A DNA stretch of 64,000 nucleotides, from positions 228,848,016 to 228,912,015 of the forward strand of contig NC_088201.1 in assembly GCF_037126465.1 (NCBI RefSeq), read 5' to 3'. The translations under genes and the position numbers were made by a program. The notes below the pieces were generated by a model. That model had not been told where the DNA came from. It saw nothing but the letters and a program-made list of their open reading frames with translations, and did no database searches. This DNA is from Ornithodoros turicata (lineage: Eukaryota > Arthropoda > Arachnida > Ixodida > Argasidae). Below are positions 21,892 through 33,375 of the stretch, in pieces; the first letter of the stretch is position 1, and every line of letters starts with the position of its first letter.

Positions 21892-23429
21892 GTAAGCAAC
21901 CGGACGCCACAGAATCATATACGCGCGTTGTATTATTCACACGGCGGGTACCCACAAAGTAATCTAATTTATTTCTTAGTACAAAATATACATTGGATAT
22001 CACTGGCCTTCAATTATTGGTATTCAACAGGGTGTACATTTCACCATGATAGTTGAGCGCAAAACGCATTCGTCCTTGCATCCCCGCTTTCTAGAAACAT
22101 ACGGGCGTGGACGTCTTCTTCATAGGTTCTTTCCAACCTCGGCGGAGAACTTCAGCAAAAAAAGAAAAAAAAACAATGCTTTACTGCAGGCGGATCCGAA
22201 GCTTTAGTTAAGTACGCAGAAAGGAGCATGACTGCGAACGCAGCGCACGACAAGCACTTTTTTGTACGCTTCTTCGACTCCGCTGCACCAGCCCAACCAT
22301 CTCGGTGGAAGTTTGTAAGAGCCGAATGATTCATAATTTATTCAACTTTTACAGCCAGACACTTTAAACCATTCTTCATCATTACCGGTGCCTTAGTTGC
22401 CTCTAGTTCACAGTAAGGGTCCCCGGCGAGAGCGCTGTGCAGTAAGCCTGCAGATAAATTAGAAGACAATGATGCCCTAGAAGAGGGTTAGGAATCGCTG
22501 GAGTGGCATAACGGGCATATAGTGACAGCGTTTTGTGGTCTTCAGCTCTACACTCTAAATCTTTTCACACCTTTAAAGGTGTAATAACGTGCATGGCGCA
22601 CGCCTTTTTAGGTGTAATTTTCGTAACACCATAATGGAGCACGGTTTCGCACAAATTTTCTTCACTCGAGTGTTGTCTGTCCTCCAAAAATTCAGTCTTG
22701 CAACATCTCAACATTGTTCAACAGTATTGTAGACACTTGCGCGTGCTCGATTATCGATAGCAATGCATATATGCATTAGCTCGTACCTACGATATCCAAG
22801 ACATAATGAAAGCAAGATTTGCACTGGCACTTGATCTTTAGTAATGCTTTCCAAATTTTGCCAAATATCATCCTGGAGATGCAATGTTACGCAACCAGGT
22901 TGAATGTTCATAGCGCACACCTTTAAAGGTGTGAAAAAGTTTACAGTGTACCTGCTGATCCTTCGGGACGTGTTGTAACACAAGTACAGCATGCCAAACA
23001 TCGAAGCAAGCTAACTGATTTTTTTCATGGGGGGGGATGTTTATTAAAGATAAAGAAAGGGGGAAAGGTCAGACAGGCCAAAGCCGACTTGCTATTCCCA
23101 AAAGAGAGAAAAAAAAAGGTGTAACTTTATCAAGCCATGTCCAGTGAGCTGATTAATGGGATCTGCGTAGTATCCTTATAGTTGGGATGTAAGCTCGAAT
23201 GAAGGCTATTGGATTGGATTGAATATAGCAGAAAAATATGGGTAGGTTTGTCCCGACCCTCTCTGGACTGGCTACTCCAAAACGCGTTTGTGGGTCTCTC
23301 TTTCTGCACTCTAGCATGGTTCACGTCAGACATGCTTAATATACTTTAGTTGCTTAAATGAGAGTTATTAACGTTACATCCTATCCGGCAGGTTGTTATA
23401 TACGTTCTTGTCATGATTTGAAATTTCAG
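21892..23429 (+). other. Copy B intron with MITE and LINE 3' end
   Basis: Contains a TA-flanked MITE at 22551-22948 (CACTCTAAA...TTTACAGTG, with ACACCTTTAAAGGTGT near both ends) and an A-rich retroelement tail at 23020-23110. Positions 23200-23315 are the 3' end of a LINE on the minus strand, sharing GGAGTAGCCAGTC with 8892-8905. No exon was seen otherwise. Confidence 0.6.
22551..22948. mobile_element. MITE with ACACCTTTAAAGGTGT subterminal repeats
   Basis: TA at 22549-22550 and 22949-22950. The termini are CACTCTAAATCTTTTCACACC and the inverse, GGTGTGAAAAAGTTTACAGTG. 398 bp and non-coding. The termini place it with the CACTGTAAA-type families at 16954 and 24285. Confidence 0.8.
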
Positions 23430-23498
23430 ATCAATATCATTTTTGCACCCACGACCAATCCGAGGATCAAGTTTGAGGTTGCCAGGTTGTACGCTCAG
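23430..23498 (+). CDS. Copy B exon: M12B domain, second strand
   Basis: The acceptor is TTGAAATTTCAG and the donor GTAAGA. 69 nt, phase 0 at both ends: INIIFAPTTNPRIKFEVARL and three more codons. It joins FFNA upstream and DAGFTHAL downstream without a frame change. In active family members this is the N(L)RY...PxIxFxIVGI segment. Confidence 0.78.
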
Positions 23499-24284
23499 GT
23501 AAGAACGTACCGACCGAAGGCCAAGGAGCACACTGGCAGAACACAGACAGGACAAGCGTTCGTTCTGTCTGAGTACTCGTTGACATTCGTCCAGTATGTT
23601 TAGTTTTACCCAACACACTGTTTTGTGTTTACAAGTAAGAGCATGTGATGGTAGGTTGATGGAGTCAAGGAAGTACTTTTTTTTAAATATTTATCGTTCT
23701 TTAAGAACCGTACGGTTCCGCAGCGTCAGTTGCGTCCGATAAACGGCAATGTAGTTCCTGTGGTTATACTGCGCATGCTCATAATGAGGGGTTAATTCAG
23801 GGACTTTGCGACAGTGTGGGGTGCGGTTTGGGTCTTTGTTCATCAGCTTAATTGCGTTATCGGCCATCTGGCTCCTTCAGGAATTTTCCAGCAGTGCCAT
23901 GGGGGCCAGTGCTATCGGCGCTTACGAATGAGACGGTAGCTTGTACGGTACAATGATGGTAGTGGATATGATCGCTTGTGTTCGAGTAACATAGGCGTAG
24001 TGCTCCATCAACTGCCATGCTTTGATCCTGGTAGACAACATGTTTATTATTCAGGCGATGGCTAGTTCTTTGTAAGAACGGTTTCCCTCTAAAAAGGGAT
24101 TTTCGCACTTTTTCTCAGGGGGCGTACCTTGTATAGGAGTGGGTACGTCCAGCCTGCATGTCCTGTTTACGGCACGGAAAGGAGCTCAGATGCAGCGGAT
24201 GTAGTTATGCGAATTACGGATTAATATACGAGATTTTTGCACGCAGAATTCATGGCCGTGGCATACTGTTCTTGAAGCAGCGTA

Positions 24285-24673
24285 CACTGTAAACTGAAAA
24301 ACACCCTTATGGGTGTAAATGGCTTGTCCTATAATTGACTCCTCTTTTTACACCGTATGATCTGGAACACCCTTTTTAGAGAGTGTATCCCGTGTAAAAC
24401 GCCCTTTGAAAGGGTGCTTTTCCTTGAAAATGTCGTCTTTTGCACCCTTTATACACCTTTTTAGGAGGGTGTTTAACGATCTTACACCCTCCTAAAAGGG
24501 TGTTTAAAGGGTGCAAAAGAGGGCATTTTCAAAGAAAAGCGCCCTTTCCAGGGGTGATTTACACGGAATACACCCTCTAAAAAGGGTGTTCCAGACCATG
24601 TACGGTGTAAAAAGAGGTGTCAGTTATAGGACAAGCCATTTACACCCATAAGGGTGTTTTCCAGTTTACAGTG
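24285..24673. mobile_element. 389-bp palindromic MITE (CACTGTAAACTG family), copy 2
   Basis: TA-flanked on both sides (24283-24284, 24674-24675). Nearly identical to 16954-17343, which suggests recent activity of the family. The termini are CACTGTAAACTG and CAGTTTACAGTG. Confidence 0.9.
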
Positions 24674-24848
24674 TATGCACGCCAGATATTTTACGCTGTC
24701 CCTCGTCTTATACCCCTTATACCCTTACCCCCTTATATACCTTATGCCCGTCTTATACCTTTATATGTGCCAAGGTTGGCACAGAAAACGCGACGGTCCT
24801 CACAGCTGTGGGTGACTGAGGCCACAGTCCTGATCTCTCCGCCTACTA

Positions 24849-25085
24849 GTGGTGGTGGTGGTCGAGAAGAGGCTGGCTGTTCTCACCCTCACAGAGGTGG
24901 GCAACGTCACGACTGACGCCCTGAGGGAAATGAATGCACGTCCTGGGCTGACTTCTAAGGGAACTGTGCCGACATATGTCTGAAAGCGTCTGAGGAAAAT
25001 CCAGGAAAACCCCCGAAACAGTACAGCCGGCACCTAGCCACTAACAGCACGCTACACATGCATGCTAACCACGGAGCCAAGCGCC
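24849..25085 (-). mobile_element. tRNA-headed SINE, minus strand
   Basis: Same body as 1781-2030 (CAGACATATGTCGGCACAG on the minus strand), with TGGTGG repeats at 24849-24862 as its tail and a damaged head near 25060-25085. Target duplications are not clear. Confidence 0.7.
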
Positions 25086-25272
25086 CTACCAAACCCTACC
25101 AACTTCCCGCTTTCAAGATTGAATATTGAATTGAATTGAATTGAAGATTGAATTCAGAATTTCAAGATTTTCATTATTTGTATACAATATCAACGCGTGT
25201 GGTTTTCTTTCTTTCTTTTTCGGAACGTATTATTGCTCGTTTAGTCTAATAACCAACTTTGGCGTATATATA

Positions 25273-26692
25273 CAGGGTGTTCCATTAAGATTGACCCCAC
25301 CTTTAAAAAATAATGAATCATCGCAGAAGAATGAAACCAAGTGCATAGTGTTACCAGTGACCTGGAGCATTTAATAGTATTTTTGTCGCGCAATTAACTG
25401 ATTAATTAATTAATTTAATTTTCTAACTTTTTAATTAGGAGGATCACACCGGAGATGTCAACTGTGAAGTTGTGGGCGTTGACATGAGAAAGCGAATGCA
25501 GTGTGTTGCAACTCTCTAGCTCATACGAGTCTTTTTCCCGGGCCAGCAGAAAGGGCCCGGAGTTCCGAAACAACGACGGAATCAGTTTCCGTCGCGCGAA
25601 AAGAGCGCTTGATTGCAGCGCTTTCTCACGGCCGCTTGACGAACAAGCATTGATGTCGTCCGTCCCGCCTATGCTGTTATATGTCACGGGTGCGGGGACA
25701 CCAGCGAGGTCACTGCGGCGCTTTATCTCTTGATTCTTTGTTTTTTAGGCGTGAAGCGACGCAAAACACGGGAAGTGGAAGATATCTGCTCACGGCTTAC
25801 CTTGAACCACGAGCGCGAGATTATTAAATCGATAAGAAAGAAAGAAAAGCTGTGGGCTATGAAATTTATGAAGCCCCTCTTTTACACCTTTTCATTTGCA
25901 CCCACTCTCTGCGTTGTAGCACAAGTTATGTCTTTTCCAACGAGGAGACACAACGAAGTGCTACAACGCAGAGAGTGGGTGCAAATGAAAAGGTGTAAAA
26001 GACAAAAGACGTGCTAGACAAAAGACAAGACAAAAGAAGCGCTACAACGCAGACAGTGGGTGCAAATGAAAAGGTGTAAAAGAGCGGCTTATTAAATTTC
26101 ATAGCCCACAGCTTTTCTTTCTTTCTTATCGATTTAATAATCTCGCGCTCGTGGTTCAAGGTAAGCCGTGAGCAGATATCTTCCGCTACCCGTGTTTTGT
26201 GTCGCTTCACGCCTAAAAAACAAAGAATCAAGAGATAAAGCGCCGCAGTGACCTCGCTGGTGTCCCCGCACCCGTGACAGATAACAGCATAGGCGGGACG
26301 GACGACATCAATGCTTGTTCGTCAAGCGGCCGTGAGAAAGCGCTGCAATCAAGCGCTCTTTTCGCGCGACGGAAACTGATTCCGTCGTAGTTTCGGAACT
26401 CCGGGCCCTTTCTGCTGGCCCGGGAAAAAAAGACTCGTATGAGCTAGAGAGTTGCAACGCACTGCATTCGCTTTCTTATGTCAACGCCCACAACTTCACA
26501 GTTGACATCTCCGGTGTGATCCTCCTAATTAAAAAGTTAGAAAATTAAATTAATTAATTAATCAGTTAATTGCGCGACAAAAAATACTATTAAATGCTCC
26601 AGGTCACTGGTAACACTATGCACTTGGTTTCATTCTTCTGCGATGATTCATTATTTTTTAAAGGTGGGGTCAATCATAAATGGAACACCCTG
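25273..26692. mobile_element. 1.42-kb near-perfect hairpin element
   Basis: Two arms of about 650 bp (25273-25921 and 26037-26692) are inverted copies of each other, separated by about 115 bp. That spacer itself contains a further inverted copy of the inner 40 bp. The ends are CAGGGTGTTCCATT and the inverse, flanked by TATATATA. Both arms carry the same frame (FLGVKR.KTR.VEDICSRLTL, at 25730 + and 26231 -), so the frame existed before the arms were duplicated. It is not a recognised domain. The element lies in the intron just before the exon at 26822. Confidence 0.88.
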
Positions 26693-26821
26693 TATATATA
26701 TATTACGATTCAGAAGATGCTTTACTGCAACTTGGAACATGATGACATGTTTGTCACTACATCTTTTAAGTCTCAGAGAGTTCCCGCAATTTTAAACGTG
26801 GTGGATCATTCGTATTTGTAG

Positions 26822-26955
26822 GATGCGGGGTTTACACATGCTCTTTCCTTGGTTGACGACGAGGTGGACTTCAACGCAAGTCTCCATTCGGTCGCCAAAT
26901 TTATCAGCACACGACCGCAGATGAATTCGTCAGACATCGTGTTTGTTTTTTGCGG
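26822..26955 (+). CDS. Copy B exon: M12B domain, central part
   Basis: The acceptor is TTCGTATTTGTAG and the donor GTGAGT. The exon is 134 nt, phase 0 in and two bases out. It reads DAGFTHALSLVDDEVDFNAS, then LHSVAKFISTRPQMNSSDIV and FVFCG. In active tick reprolysins this is the AxLxxFxxY ... DxVxLxTG segment; here the usual TG is CG. Two N-x-S sites (NAS, NSS) are present. Confidence 0.87.
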
Positions 26956-27019
26956 GTGAGTATTATCCGGTACTTTGTAGTTCCGTACTATAATAAATAT
27001 GATTTTCCCCATATTGCAG

Positions 27020-27072
27020 ACGGAAGGTTTTCACAAAAGACAGCCACGGCAAGAAATTATACAGCCCTCAAG
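27020..27072 (+). CDS. Copy B exon: short M12B exon before zinc motif
   Basis: The acceptor is CCCCATATTGCAG and the donor GTACGA. 53 nt: one base completing Gly, RKVFTKDSHGKKLYSPQ, then one base of the next Gly. This corresponds to the (T)GRDL...G loop before GIAYVGGxC in the family. The phases fit both neighbours. Position 27205 onward corresponds to window position 70 onward, so the copy A version lies just outside the left edge. Confidence 0.83.
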
Positions 27073-27592
27073 GTACGACACCAGCGGCGTTGTCTGTCTG
27101 TTGAGGTGTCGATATAGCATTCGCAGACATTGCCATTAATGCTGATAGAAATGTAATGTTTACGGATTATGATTATTACCATTCAAAACAGTAATTCAGT
27201 AATTTCAGTTGAGGGAGTATTTATTGAGCAGCATGAAAAGAAATTGTTACTCACCAGACAAAGCTCTGTAGACACAGATTGGGTTTGGCCGCGGTACTTG
27301 TAAGATATCGATAAGGATTGAGATGCGATGGCTTGGACTCGTACCACCTGATCCGCCCTCTGAGGTGCACCTCAAGTTTCCCAGCAGTCTTTTCAAATAG
27401 ATGGCACTCACGCACAGGACAGTTTTCTCTGAACTGCGCTCCGTACGCATGTTGCCCGTCTCACCCTATTCACCTGGCGGCACTCTCTTTATGTGTCCGT
27501 ATCTACATGCCGCCCATGCACACAGGTGGCTCGCGGTCCTCACAGGACTACTCGCATCAGTACCTTGACTGCGTGCAAAGTCTATATTCCTC

Positions 27593-28010
27593 AAGAGATA
27601 AACTGATGTTCTGAGGCTGGAACAACATAGAAGGGACAGATACAAACAAAGCCTCAAATTGCCTAAGAAATCAACGATGAAAGATGGCTGATGAAAGGCT
27701 TTGTTTGTATCTGTCCCTTCTATGTTGTTCCAGCCTCAGAACATCAGTTTATCTCTTGTTCAACAGGTGCCGCTTGCGTCGATTTCCGTCGTATGAATGT
27801 GTGTATGAGTGAGCAAAAATATAAGAGTGAAAGGAGGGTGAGCGCGAGTGAGTGGCTGGTTTGTCGTCCCATCAGATGACGCACCCCGAAAGTCACTGGA
27901 GAGGCGTGTTAGCTTAGCTCAATTGGTAGAGCCCTGGACCGGCAATCCAGAAGATGTGGGTTCGATCTCTTCAGCTGGCTAATCTTTTCAGTGACTTTCA
28001 TCTTTCATCG
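27593..28010 (+). mobile_element. Ruka-like tRNA-derived SINE, copy B only
   Basis: Perfect 11-bp duplication CTATATTCCTC at 27582-27592 and 28011-28021. Copy A (about 448-458) has the single uninterrupted site. The right part (27907-27980) folds like a tRNA: acceptor GTTAGCT/AGCTGGC, D arm GCTC/GAGC, anticodon stem CTGGA/TCCAG, B box GGTTCGATC. The left part (27595-27760) is a long inverted repeat. I recall Ruka as a tRNA-related SINE described from ixodid ticks; the match to it is by memory. Confidence 0.85.
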
Positions 28011-28745
28011 CTATATTCCTCAGTTCTGTAGATGCTACTCTCCAATGCCAAATGTGAGATGCCTCAGCAACCTATTAGTCTCACTGTCCCTAAACTGGTG
28101 TGAGTGACTTTGTTCCTGCAGGAAGGCAGTTGTAGCTAATGATGCAACTCCCCCAAATTGATTCCTCGTTGACTCCAGAGACTGTCCTTCTGTGGACCCG
28201 GAAGAGAGCTGTCTTTTCAAAATACCGTCGGCTCCTCTCTAACAGGGGCAGAGCGCTCATATTGAACATCGCTCGTAATCCCGCCTCGCCCGTCAAGCCG
28301 TCCAGCAGGATTCACCGTGCAAAATATTTTCGCTCCGTGGTGCGTTGCAGCTGTGCAATGGAATTTACAAAAACGGTCCGAAACAGCAACCGCGGACTGC
28401 CGACAATCCGCTCAAAATTCACTTACTCGAACGGGTTAGAACCCATTTTACCGGTTTAAACCTGTTGGAACCGATATTTTGCGCTGCTGCCGAGCCGAAG
28501 CGGAACCGAATCGAACAAAGTAAAGGTTCCCATCCCAGGGTGTCACATGGGGCGCAGCTCTGGAGAGGAGAGACTAAAAATCCCGGATGCTGAGTTTGGT
28601 TGGTTGGTTGGTGGTTGGTAAAATAACAAGGGGAGGTTGAATTTAGCGCAAGCGAATTCTGCTGTCGTGGGAGTTTCTTTTTCCTTTCTGCGCTGTCTTA
28701 GCGATATTTTTTTTTGAGCGACAAAATAATACTCTCTATTTTCAG

Positions 28746-28857
28746 GTCTCACGTGGGAGGGCGGAATATGTAACGACGAAAAAAAGGTAGTTCTCGTCAA
28801 CGACATTGCGAATAATTTTTATGCCTTGCCGAACGCTGGGTTCCAGCTGGCACGCCT
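28746..28857 (+). CDS. Copy B exon: first half of degenerate zinc motif
   Basis: The acceptor is CTCTATTTTCAG and the donor GTGAGT. Same length (112 nt) and phases as 2133-2244. It reads GLTWEGGICNDEKK ... NAGFQLARL. The HELGH position reads F-Q-L-A-R, so B has lost the catalytic glutamate (Gln) as well as the first two zinc histidines (Phe, Arg). It differs from A at 7 of 38 residues by hand alignment, three of them inside or just beside the former active-site helix. Confidence 0.88.
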
Positions 28858-29951
28858 GTGAGTAAACAGTCTCATTGTCGTCTGCAACTTACCATCCATG
28901 TGAAACTCTGTGGTGTTTGAAGTATTCGGTACCCACAGCCATAGGCACCGACTGCGGGGGGGCACTGGGGCCCTTGCTCCCCCGGAACATGAACTAGGGG
29001 GGGGGGGCGCCGCCTCCCCCGGGAAGTCTCGCTAAGAGACTGACACCAACCTTTGGGGGCTCGGCGCGCCCGGGTCAAAAGAGCGAAGAGGCACCAAGTC
29101 CAAAAATGCATCTTGCAATTTGTAAAACATGTATCCGCCCGCCATACTCATAATCACAGTAGAAGGTGAGGCGAAGAAACACAGGGGGTGACACAACACA
29201 TAGCCTGAATTTCGCCCAAAGCAATCAGATCAATGAAACGAAGTAGTCGAAAAGGTACCAGCAGCTGCCAGTGAGGTGTAACGGTAGGATCTTCGGAACG
29301 CATATTCGTTGGGAGCGGGTTCAACTCCCGCTGCTCCATTTCATTGACCATATTCATTATATTGCGCGCATTTTGGGTCAAACACCGAGGATTCAATGCA
29401 TTTTGTTCCTTTTGCACTCAGTTTTCAAATGGGTAATGCCTTGAGTTGTGCACACGTTCACTGTTCACGTTTTCTCTGTTTTTGTTTTTTTTTTCTGTTC
29501 TTCGTTCCTCTTATTTCTATACCAGTTCTGCATACATCATAGGATCGCGCCAGAGTGTGTGATTCTTCAGCTTTAGTTTTGTGTTCTTCATTTTTCCTTT
29601 CCCTTTTCTTTCCTTCTGTTTGTTTTCTTTTTTCTTTGCCTTTTCTGTCTTCCCCTTTAACTTTTCTTTTTTGAATATCAAGCCGACATCCATCTGGCTT
29701 ACCTTTCCGTTGTCTTTTTTCTTAATAAACATGTCCCCCCCCCCCCCCCGGCCAGAGTACTTACTTCGCGGTGCCCCCTTGCCCCCCCCCCCCCCCCCGA
29801 AAAATGAAAACTCTCCGCTTCTGCCTACAGCAGTTTTCTGGTGTAATTGACTTGTCCCGTGTTGAGCTTTTCTCCACCTATTCATTTTTGACTATTTACG
29901 ATGTAAAGTTAAATTTAAATTAATCAGCTTTTCCTTTAATCTGAGTTTCAG
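28858..29951 (+). other. Copy B intron with tRNA-like interspersed repeat
   Basis: Contains a C/G-run-rich stretch at 28940-29060 and the tRNA-like repeat at about 29110-29830. The last 110 bp match copy A 3700-3813. A's Penelope-like fragment (2440-3230) is absent here. Confidence 0.6.
29110..29830. mobile_element. About 0.7-kb interspersed repeat with tRNA-like core, copy 1
   Basis: Shares sequence with 41448-42150 throughout. The core GAGGTGTAACGGTAGGATC ... GCGGGTTCAACTCCCGCTGC resembles a tRNA T arm and A box, followed by a pyrimidine-rich half with AATAAAC and poly-C runs (29740-29800). It could be a SINE or an RNA-polymerase-III-derived element. The boundaries are approximate. Confidence 0.6.
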
Positions 29952-30059
29952 GCTGGGTACACCAACATCGTGCACACCAGACTTTTCAGGGCTGGGAGGT
30001 CGGACTAAGCTGTTCTATCTCTCAAACTGCACTATGCATAACATTAGAAACTTTCTCGG
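29952..30059 (+). CDS. Copy B exon: second half of zinc motif and cysteine segment
   Basis: The acceptor is ATCTGAGTTTCAG and the donor GTGAGT. 108 nt with the same phases as 3814-3921. It reads LGTPTSCTPDFSGLGG, then LSNCTMHNIRNFL. The third zinc-ligand position is Thr instead of His. By hand count this exon differs from A at 27 of 108 bases. Twenty codons are changed and 15 of them alter the amino acid, although both cysteines and the flanking intron are well kept. An N-x-T site (NCT) is present here and not in A. Confidence 0.9.
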
Positions 30060-30743
30060 GTGAGTGTTGTTCGTGTTCTTCGTACTGCGGAATATACTGT
30101 TTGACAGTAACGCTATAACTTAATAGATTCCACATTATAGCACTGACACTTTCATGATAGCTGTAGTTATCATGTTTATGATAACAGCAGCTAAGAGTGG
30201 AGGTCGACACGTAATGCACTGCCTTGGTGAGTTGATGTTGCAGAAACAAAACGTCACAGAGTGCGTAAATCATCTACACAGTAAATCATGTTGCACGTTT
30301 TTAAGCACATGCTTGTCCCATGACGCACTCCTTTTATGGGGGTGTTTCTGAAACACCCTTTAATTAGGTGTATTCCTCATAAAACACTCTTAAAGTTGGT
30401 GTTTAGAAACAAGAACACCCTTAAAAGGGGAGTATTCCATTGGAAACACCCCTTAGGATGAAGCTCCCGCGGCAGCGTGCCGAGCCACGCAGTGTGACGG
30501 TTTTGCTTGTACGACAACAAGCACGCTGGACACGGCCAAGTTCCAGCCACAGGCACCCATCATGGACCTACCAACACCAAGGTATATCTAAACTGGTAGC
30601 GAAAACAAGCGAGAATACTAAATCAGACCCATCGGCAAGGGTACCATCATGAGACGCGAGCGATCCTGGGTGTTGACAGTAGAGGTACGATCGTAAACAC
30701 AAAAACTTTAGAACGTGGGCATGGGTTGTGTGCGTACTAATAG

Positions 30744-31394
30744 CAGTGATGGCCACTAACTACTTCTACAGTAGTTTAACTATAACTACTAACTACTTTG
30801 TGATTGAGTAGTTTAACTAGTAGTTCAACTACTTTTCAGGGGAGTAGTTAAAACTACTTTTTTAACTACTGCAATGTAGTTTGACTACATCTATAACTAC
30901 TTAACGTTGTCCACCAAAACCAATCCTTTGTAGTGTTCTTGGACACCTAAATATTAATCACGAGCAATAATAAACTTTGGCTCAAGCCGTTGCTACGATC
31001 GTCACATACAAAGCTTGCGGCAGGATTATTTCTGTGCCTACGCGATAAACTAAGTTGCAGAATTATTTCGCAGCAAATGAGGCTTCACTAGACAAGCATT
31101 AAAAGTGAAGATTTAGTACACACGCACTAACACAATTGCTCTGCACCTCCGTTCTCATCAAACAAGTAGCTCAAGGTAAAAGTCGGAAGCGCAATCGTGC
31201 CGTAAAGCTTGCGGCACAATCAGAAGTAGTTGGCGCCTTCAGTAACCTAACTACTGTAGTTAACTACTTAAAATAGTAGTTTAACTAGTAGTTGCAACTA
31301 CATTTCTGCAAGTAGTTGATAACTACTTTTTAACTACAATCAGATAGTTTAACAAGTCGTTTAACTACATGTAGTTAACTACTGGCCATCACTG
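30744..31394. mobile_element. hAT MITE with perfect 8-bp duplication
   Basis: ACTAATAG at 30736-30743 and again at 31395-31402. The termini are CAGTGATGGCCACTAACTAC and, inverted, GTAGTTAACTACTGGCCATCACTG. 651 bp. Both ends are built of repeated GTAGTT/AACTAC units, which may have been amplified. No transposase. Confidence 0.93.
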
Positions 31395-33375
31395 ACTAAT
31401 AGGTTATCCATAATTTCAATGTAGAAAAAACTTTCTGTTGCTCCACCCGTGCACATAAACGAAATCATCTACCACCCGAGTACGTTTCCGTATCCTGCTC
31501 CTCTGCGCATGTGTCACAGTGGGCGTGTTTATCCGTGCATCTGTGTATCCGTGCATTGTAATGCGGAATTCGTATACTTTTTTGGGTTAAACAGGTAGCG
31601 ACGTTGACATCTCGGAGCTGTAGGCCAAGATTAAGACGTGTGAACCGATGAATACAGTGCATCCCCTGTTGCTGGTCCCGCGAAAAACAAAAAAAATTCA
31701 TGGGACGAGCGGCCATGATAGCGTGAGCGTTAGCAGGAATCAGCTGTGCACCAACGATGTCATGTTTTGTTGCAATGGCCACTCAGGGAATAAATGCAAA
31801 CGTCTAATCACTGCGTGTGCGTATTGGTCTAGGTGAGAAATGGAGCTTAAGTGAACCTTCCTCGTTTCTGTGTGATATCACGGTGCCCTTCTGTTTGGAG
31901 TTGTCAAGATATGTGATAACTATATCTATTTCGTATTGATATGTTTCATTAAACCTGATACGATTTATTTTTTCTGTGTTCTCGTCTGGTACTGTTGCAC
32001 GGGTGAGGAAAAGGGAATACAACGCAAACGAAGTGCGCTAACGAAAACGTGCCATAGCAAAATTATGCACTACTTATTATACATACTGCTGACGTCACCT
32101 CTGACGCCATTTATTTACAATCGTAGTAGTCCGCGCAACGGATGGATGGCGCTGACAGTCTCTATCATGGCGTCATTCTGAAGACACAGGGGCCTATGGG
32201 AGTTGCGCTACCTGTTTAGATATACCTTGGCAACACTGTGAGCGAGTTAGTGAGTGAGCGAGCGAGCGAGAAAAAAAGAAAGAAAAAGTAAGGAAGCAAC
32301 ACTGGTGGACAAGCGTAAGAGAAGAGGTGAATATCGCAGCATCGTATAATTGTCCGTGCTCGTGAAATGAGCGGCGTTACGATGCTGCGATCTTCAGGCG
32401 ATGCCAGCAACGAGCCCAGGCACCCTCGGTGGCCTATATTGGCGTGCCAGATTGATCATATACTGAAATACATTTTGTCGAGGTACGTTCGTTAAGCGTA
32501 GTGTGGCAGGACTTGTCTGTACCGGTAACGGGATTGTATCTTTGCAATTAACAGGTACACCTGCAACGAGTCAAACTTATCAACTAACTTCCTGACGTCC
32601 TTCCGTGCCAAATATTGTGTTTCTAACTCAAGTTATCGTCTATAGCGTGATTACCTAATGTGAGGAGATGTCAAATCCATATATTTTCTCCTTCGCGACT
32701 TAAAGCACCATTTTCAACACCATATTCCAAGTTCAAATGGGGTGTACAAGGGGTGTATAGAAAGTACACACCTTTTTCAACACCTCTTTTTACACTCTTA
32801 ATGATCGACATGAGATAAAATGCGGTGTATGTCGATGTTACACCTTTAATGTTGCTCTTTCTACACTTTCTGCTTCAATCAGCGAGATAGAAAATGGTAT
32901 TTTTATGACAATACACCTGTTTTGAGCGAATAAAGGTGCAAAATGATTTCGCGCACTACCACTGGTATTGCTTCATCGGCATTCAGTAGGTGGCAACTAC
33001 GAGCTCTCAAACTGTTTGTTACTCTCACGTGGTTGATATCATTCCCTCAGCTCTGGTTCGCAATCACATGCGTGGTCATATCACTTCTTTTGTTTGTTTT
33101 TTTTCGTACAAATGGGGCATACCTCGAAGAATATACTAGTGAGTTAATGTTCGCAACACTTGAAAACCTCTGTATCATATCATGGAGATAGAGTGTCTGT
33201 CCCCGTTCACGGCTTTGACGAAATATTTTAGTTATATGTAAAGAGACTCTATACGTGACTAAGATACTCACGTGACATTACATCATTTCGTGGAAAGGTA
33301 GTCGGTACTGCAAACTTGGGCCACGAAAGGCACGCAAACACGAAGGTTGTTAGTCTAAGGCAAATGCCACTGTAA

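Noticed and set aside
25730..26231. Two matching frames in opposite directions (FLGVKR...)
   Set aside because: They are the two arms of one hairpin element; no domain is recognised and neither has gene context.
27907..27985. Apparent tRNA gene
   Set aside because: The cloverleaf is good, but the anticodon loop lacks U33 and the unit is part of a SINE with 11-bp target duplications; similar units recur in both orientations.
29268..29340. Second tRNA-like sequence (GGTGTAACGGTAGGATC...)
   Set aside because: Only the T arm and A box are convincing, and an almost equal copy lies at 41600-41670 within the same longer repeat.
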